Source: Xanthobacteraceae bacterium
GTDB lineage: Bacteria > Pseudomonadota > Alphaproteobacteria > Rhizobiales > Xanthobacteraceae
Reading direction: 5' to 3'
DNA: 8,593 nt
Assembly (NCBI GenBank): GCA_030043285.1
Contig: JASHXZ010000444.1
Location: 1-8,593 of the forward strand
Part shown: one piece after another, positions 6,993-8,593 of the stretch
Layout of the letters: each line of letters begins with the position of its first letter
Position numbering within the stretch: position 1 is the stretch's first letter
Notes under the pieces: generated by a model
Told to the model about the DNA's origin: nothing
Seen by the model: only the letters and a program-made list of their open reading frames with translations
The model's database searches: none
Position numbers and translations under genes: made by a program

Positions 6993-7025
6993 TTGACGCA
7001 TACGTAACATATTGCATATTTTACG
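6993..7025 (+). promoter_or_regulatory. Promoter with overlapping palindrome upstream of the RHH regulator
   Basis: TTGACG (6993-6998) is followed after 16 bp by CATATT (7015-7020), or after 18 bp by TATTTT, in a stretch far more AT-rich than its surroundings. An imperfect 23-bp palindrome covers the -10 region: CGTAACATATT (7003-7013), central G, CATATTTTACG (7015-7025). Nine of eleven positions are symmetric. The placement fits an operator for self-repression by the ribbon-helix-helix protein encoded just downstream. The promoter and palindrome are seen; the binding is inferred. Confidence 0.55.
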
Positions 7026-7029
7026 GTTT

Positions 7030-7086
7030 ATGAGTAAGAAAATTACCGATGGTTCGATACCGCGCTGGAAATGGAGGGTGCCATGA
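7030..7086 (+). CDS. Possible 18-residue upstream ORF coupled to the RHH gene
   Basis: ATG 7030 opens an 18-codon frame, MSKKITDGSIPRWKWRVP. Its TGA stop overlaps the ATG of the RHH gene as ATGA (7083-7086). There is no Shine-Dalgarno before it. With the proposed -10 at 7015-7020 the transcript would begin only a few bases before this ATG, so it would have to be translated as a leaderless message. The peptide is basic with two Trp residues. It may be a coupling leader or simply a chance frame; such short ORFs are frequent. Confidence 0.25.
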   Translation: MSKKITDGSIPRWKWRVP

Positions 7087-7328
7087 GCTTGGTGGGTCGC
7101 GGCGAACGGCTGCAAATCATGCTGACTGAGGACGAATTGGCGGCGGTCGATAATTGGCGCTTCGAGCGCCGCATGCCGAGCCGGGCCTCGGCGATTCGCG
7201 AATTGCTCAGGCGCGGCTTGGCGGCCGAAGGGTTCGACCTTGCCGACAAGCACGTCAAATCGAAGGACTTCGGGATTATCGCCAAGCAGAAAGGCAAGCC
7301 CGCCAGGACCGACGGCAAGGTGGATTAG
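7083..7328 (+). CDS. Orphan ribbon-helix-helix (CopG/MetJ-Arc fold) regulator
   Basis: An 81-aa DNA-binding protein. A short strand (ERLQIML, residues 8-14) is followed by helix A (TEDELAAVDNWRFERRM, 15-31) and then PSRASAIRELLRRGLAAEG (32-50). The last segment has the turn and helix B pattern of RHH proteins, in which the strand pairs in a dimer and enters the DNA major groove. The basic tail (KHVKSKDFGIIAKQKGKPAR) is not a toxin-binding domain I recognise. ATG 7083 is favoured: GGAGGG (7073-7078) lies four bases upstream, while the earlier in-frame ATG at 7071 overlaps that site. No toxin gene follows; the next gene is a convergent thiolase, so it is not an obvious antitoxin. Autoregulation through the palindrome at 7003-7025 is plausible. 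Similar small RHH proteins are common in Bradyrhizobium relatives. Confidence 0.85.
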   Translation: MSLVGRGERLQIMLTEDELAAVDNWRFERRMPSRASAIRELLRRGLAAEGFDLADKHVKSKDFGIIAKQKGKPARTDGKVD

Positions 7329-7385
7329 GTCCCGGCGACTATGAATCCGAATGGGACCGTGGGTGCTGCGCAGCGTCACGCTGAC

Positions 7386-7415
7386 TTACGGCCAATCGCG
7401 CGCTTCTCGCCGTAA
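7386..7415. repeat. Inverted repeat between convergent RHH and thiolase genes
   Basis: TTACGGC (7386-7392) and GCCGTAA (7409-7415) are exact inverted copies with a 16-base GC-rich loop. The site lies in the 90-bp gap between two converging genes, where a two-way terminator would be expected. There is no T-run on either side, so if it terminates it does so weakly or with Rho. Confidence 0.35.
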
Positions 7416-7418
7416 CGC

Positions 7419-8585
7419 TTACCGCAGCCGCTCCAGGATACTCACGTAATTGGCGACGGCGGTGCCGCCCATGTTGAAGATGCCGCCAAGACGGGCGTTG
7501 TTGATTTGCATGTCGCCGGCGGTGCCGCTCAACTGCATGGCGGCAAGCGCATGCATCGACACGCCGGTGGCGCCGATCGGATGACCCTTGGCCTTCAGCC
7601 CACCGGACGGATTGATCGGCAGCATTCCGTCCTTGCCAACGAGGCCGTCGGCGATGGCGCGCGCACCCTGCCCTTCCGGCACCAGCCCCATCGCCTCGTA
7701 CTCGATCAACTCGGCGATGGTAAAGCAGTCGTGCACCTCGGCAAACGATAGATCTTTGAGCGCGAGACCGGCCTGCGCCAGCGCCCGCTGCCAGGCCAGC
7801 GCGCAGCCTTCGAACTTGAGCACGTCGCGCCTGGCCATCGGCAAAAAGTCTTGCACATGGGCGGCGCCGCGGAACACGATCGCCTTGTCGAGCGTGAGTG
7901 CGGTCTCGACGTCGGACAACACCAGAGCGGCGGCGCCGTCGGACACCGGCGAGCAATCGGTGCGCTTGAGCGGCCCGGCGACGCGCGGGTTTTTGTCGCT
8001 CTCGCTGCGGCAGAAATCATAACCGAGGTCCTTGCGCAGCTGCGCATAAGGATTGCCGACGCCGTTCTTGTGGTTCTTCGCCGCAATGCGCGCCAACGCG
8101 TCGGACTGATCGCCCCAGCGCTGGAAATAGAGCGCTGCGATCTGACCGAAAATGCCGGCGAAGCCGCCATCGATATCGGCTTCCTCGCGTACGTAGGAAG
8201 CTTTGAGCAGGTTGCGGCCGACTTCGGCGGCAGGCGTCGTGGTCATCTGCTCGACACCGACCACGAGCGCGATGCGCACTGTACCGGCGGCGATCGCGTT
8301 CAGTCCCTGATGCACGGCTGCCGAGCCCGTGGCGCAGGCGTTCTCGACCCGGGTGGCGCGCTTGAAGCGAAGATCGGGCGACGCCTGCAGCACCAACGAC
8401 GCCGTAAAATCCTGCGCCGAAAAGCCGGCATTGAAATGACCGAGCACGACCTCGTCGACATCCTTGGCGGCAACGCCGGCATCGGCCAGCGCCGCATTCG
8501 CCACGCGCACGACCAAGCTCTCGACCGTCTCGTCGGCAAGCCGACCGAAGGGCGTGTGCGCCCAGCCCACGATGCACGCGGTCAT
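7419..8585 (-). CDS. Thiolase family protein (acetyl-CoA acetyltransferase, SCP-x-like)
   Basis: A 388-aa thiolase of typical length. These enzymes cleave 3-ketoacyl-CoA with CoA or condense two acyl-CoAs. The nucleophilic cysteine is C84 in RVENACATGSAAVHQG. CSPVSDGAAALVLSD (from 211) is the loop typical of the family. HDCF at H285-D286-C287, followed by TIAELIEYE, is the signature of SCP-x/SCP2-type thiolases. NPSGGLKAKGHPIGATG carries H335. The C-terminal Cys-Gly motif of biosynthetic thiolases is replaced by GIFNMGGTAVANYVSIL, as is usual in this branch, where C287 may supply the second cysteine. ATG 8585 is eight bases from the window edge, so the ribosome binding site is only partly visible (GGAG ends one base before the ATG, too close to serve it). 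Substrate is unknown. Members are often encoded beside an OB-fold/zinc-ribbon (DUF35) partner, which would lie beyond the window. Confidence 0.93.
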   Translation of the reverse strand: MTACIVGWAHTPFGRLADETVESLVVRVANAALADAGVAAKDVDEVVLGHFNAGFSAQDFTASLVLQASPDLRFKRATRVENACATGSAAVHQGLNAIAAGTVRIALVVGVEQMTTTPAAEVGRNLLKASYVREEADIDGGFAGIFGQIAALYFQRWGDQSDALARIAAKNHKNGVGNPYAQLRKDLGYDFCRSESDKNPRVAGPLKRTDCSPVSDGAAALVLSDVETALTLDKAIVFRGAAHVQDFLPMARRDVLKFEGCALAWQRALAQAGLALKDLSFAEVHDCFTIAELIEYEAMGLVPEGQGARAIADGLVGKDGMLPINPSGGLKAKGHPIGATGVSMHALAAMQLSGTAGDMQINNARLGGIFNMGGTAVANYVSILERLR

Positions 8586-8593
8586 GCTCCGCT

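Noticed and set aside
7083..7328. The RHH protein as an antitoxin or as the missing DNA-binding domain of PutA.
   Set aside because: No toxin-like gene adjoins it, and it lies about 5 kb from putA behind unrelated genes. Standalone RHH regulators are common and short PutA proteins naturally lack this domain.

Overview
This window is GC-rich DNA with the codon bias of an alphaproteobacterium. The best guess is a Bradyrhizobium/Rhodopseudomonas/Xanthobacteraceae-like member of the Hyphomicrobiales. Three things point there: a PutA that lacks the N-terminal DNA-binding domain, a transporter closely resembling the rhizobial cyclic beta-glucan exporter NdvA/ChvA, and a 70-residue conserved protein of a kind I associate with Bradyrhizobium relatives. 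The placement is inference from protein resemblance; no RNA gene is present to confirm it.

Layout. Positions 1-4393 are all read on the minus strand. From upstream to downstream (right to left) they are: an ArsR-family repressor (4393-4022), a PhnB-like VOC protein (3992-3588), an AHSA1/SRPBCC protein (3541-3038), a second VOC protein (3023-2514), a third VOC protein (2504-2091), and then putA (1974 to beyond position 1). The first five genes have gaps of 9-46 bp, each with a good Shine-Dalgarno sequence, and look like one operon. A promoter with tandem TATTTAACC boxes stands in front of arsR and is probably the repressor's own operator. putA, 116 bp further on, may be read from this operon or from its own start.

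On the plus strand, divergent from arsR across a 203-bp spacer, is a 586-aa half-size ABC exporter of the NdvA type (4597-6357). It meets two small minus-strand genes head-on (6387-6599 and 6618-6875). Next comes an AT-rich stretch (about 6900-7070) holding a promoter, an imperfect 23-bp palindrome and an 18-codon upstream ORF, all leading into an orphan ribbon-helix-helix regulator (7083-7328, plus). The window ends with a thiolase on the minus strand (8585-7419) that has the HDCF motif of SCP-x-like thiolases.

How they may work together. The ArsR-VOC-SRPBCC-VOC-VOC cluster looks like a self-regulated set of small-ligand-binding or modifying proteins. Its substrate cannot be read from the sequence. 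PutA oxidises proline to glutamate, the thiolase belongs to acyl-CoA metabolism, and the ABC exporter serves the envelope. I see no sign of phage, insertion sequence, CRISPR or tRNA. Most of the window is ordinary core or near-core genome. The least explained parts are the ArsR/VOC operon with its operator and the 6600-7090 segment.
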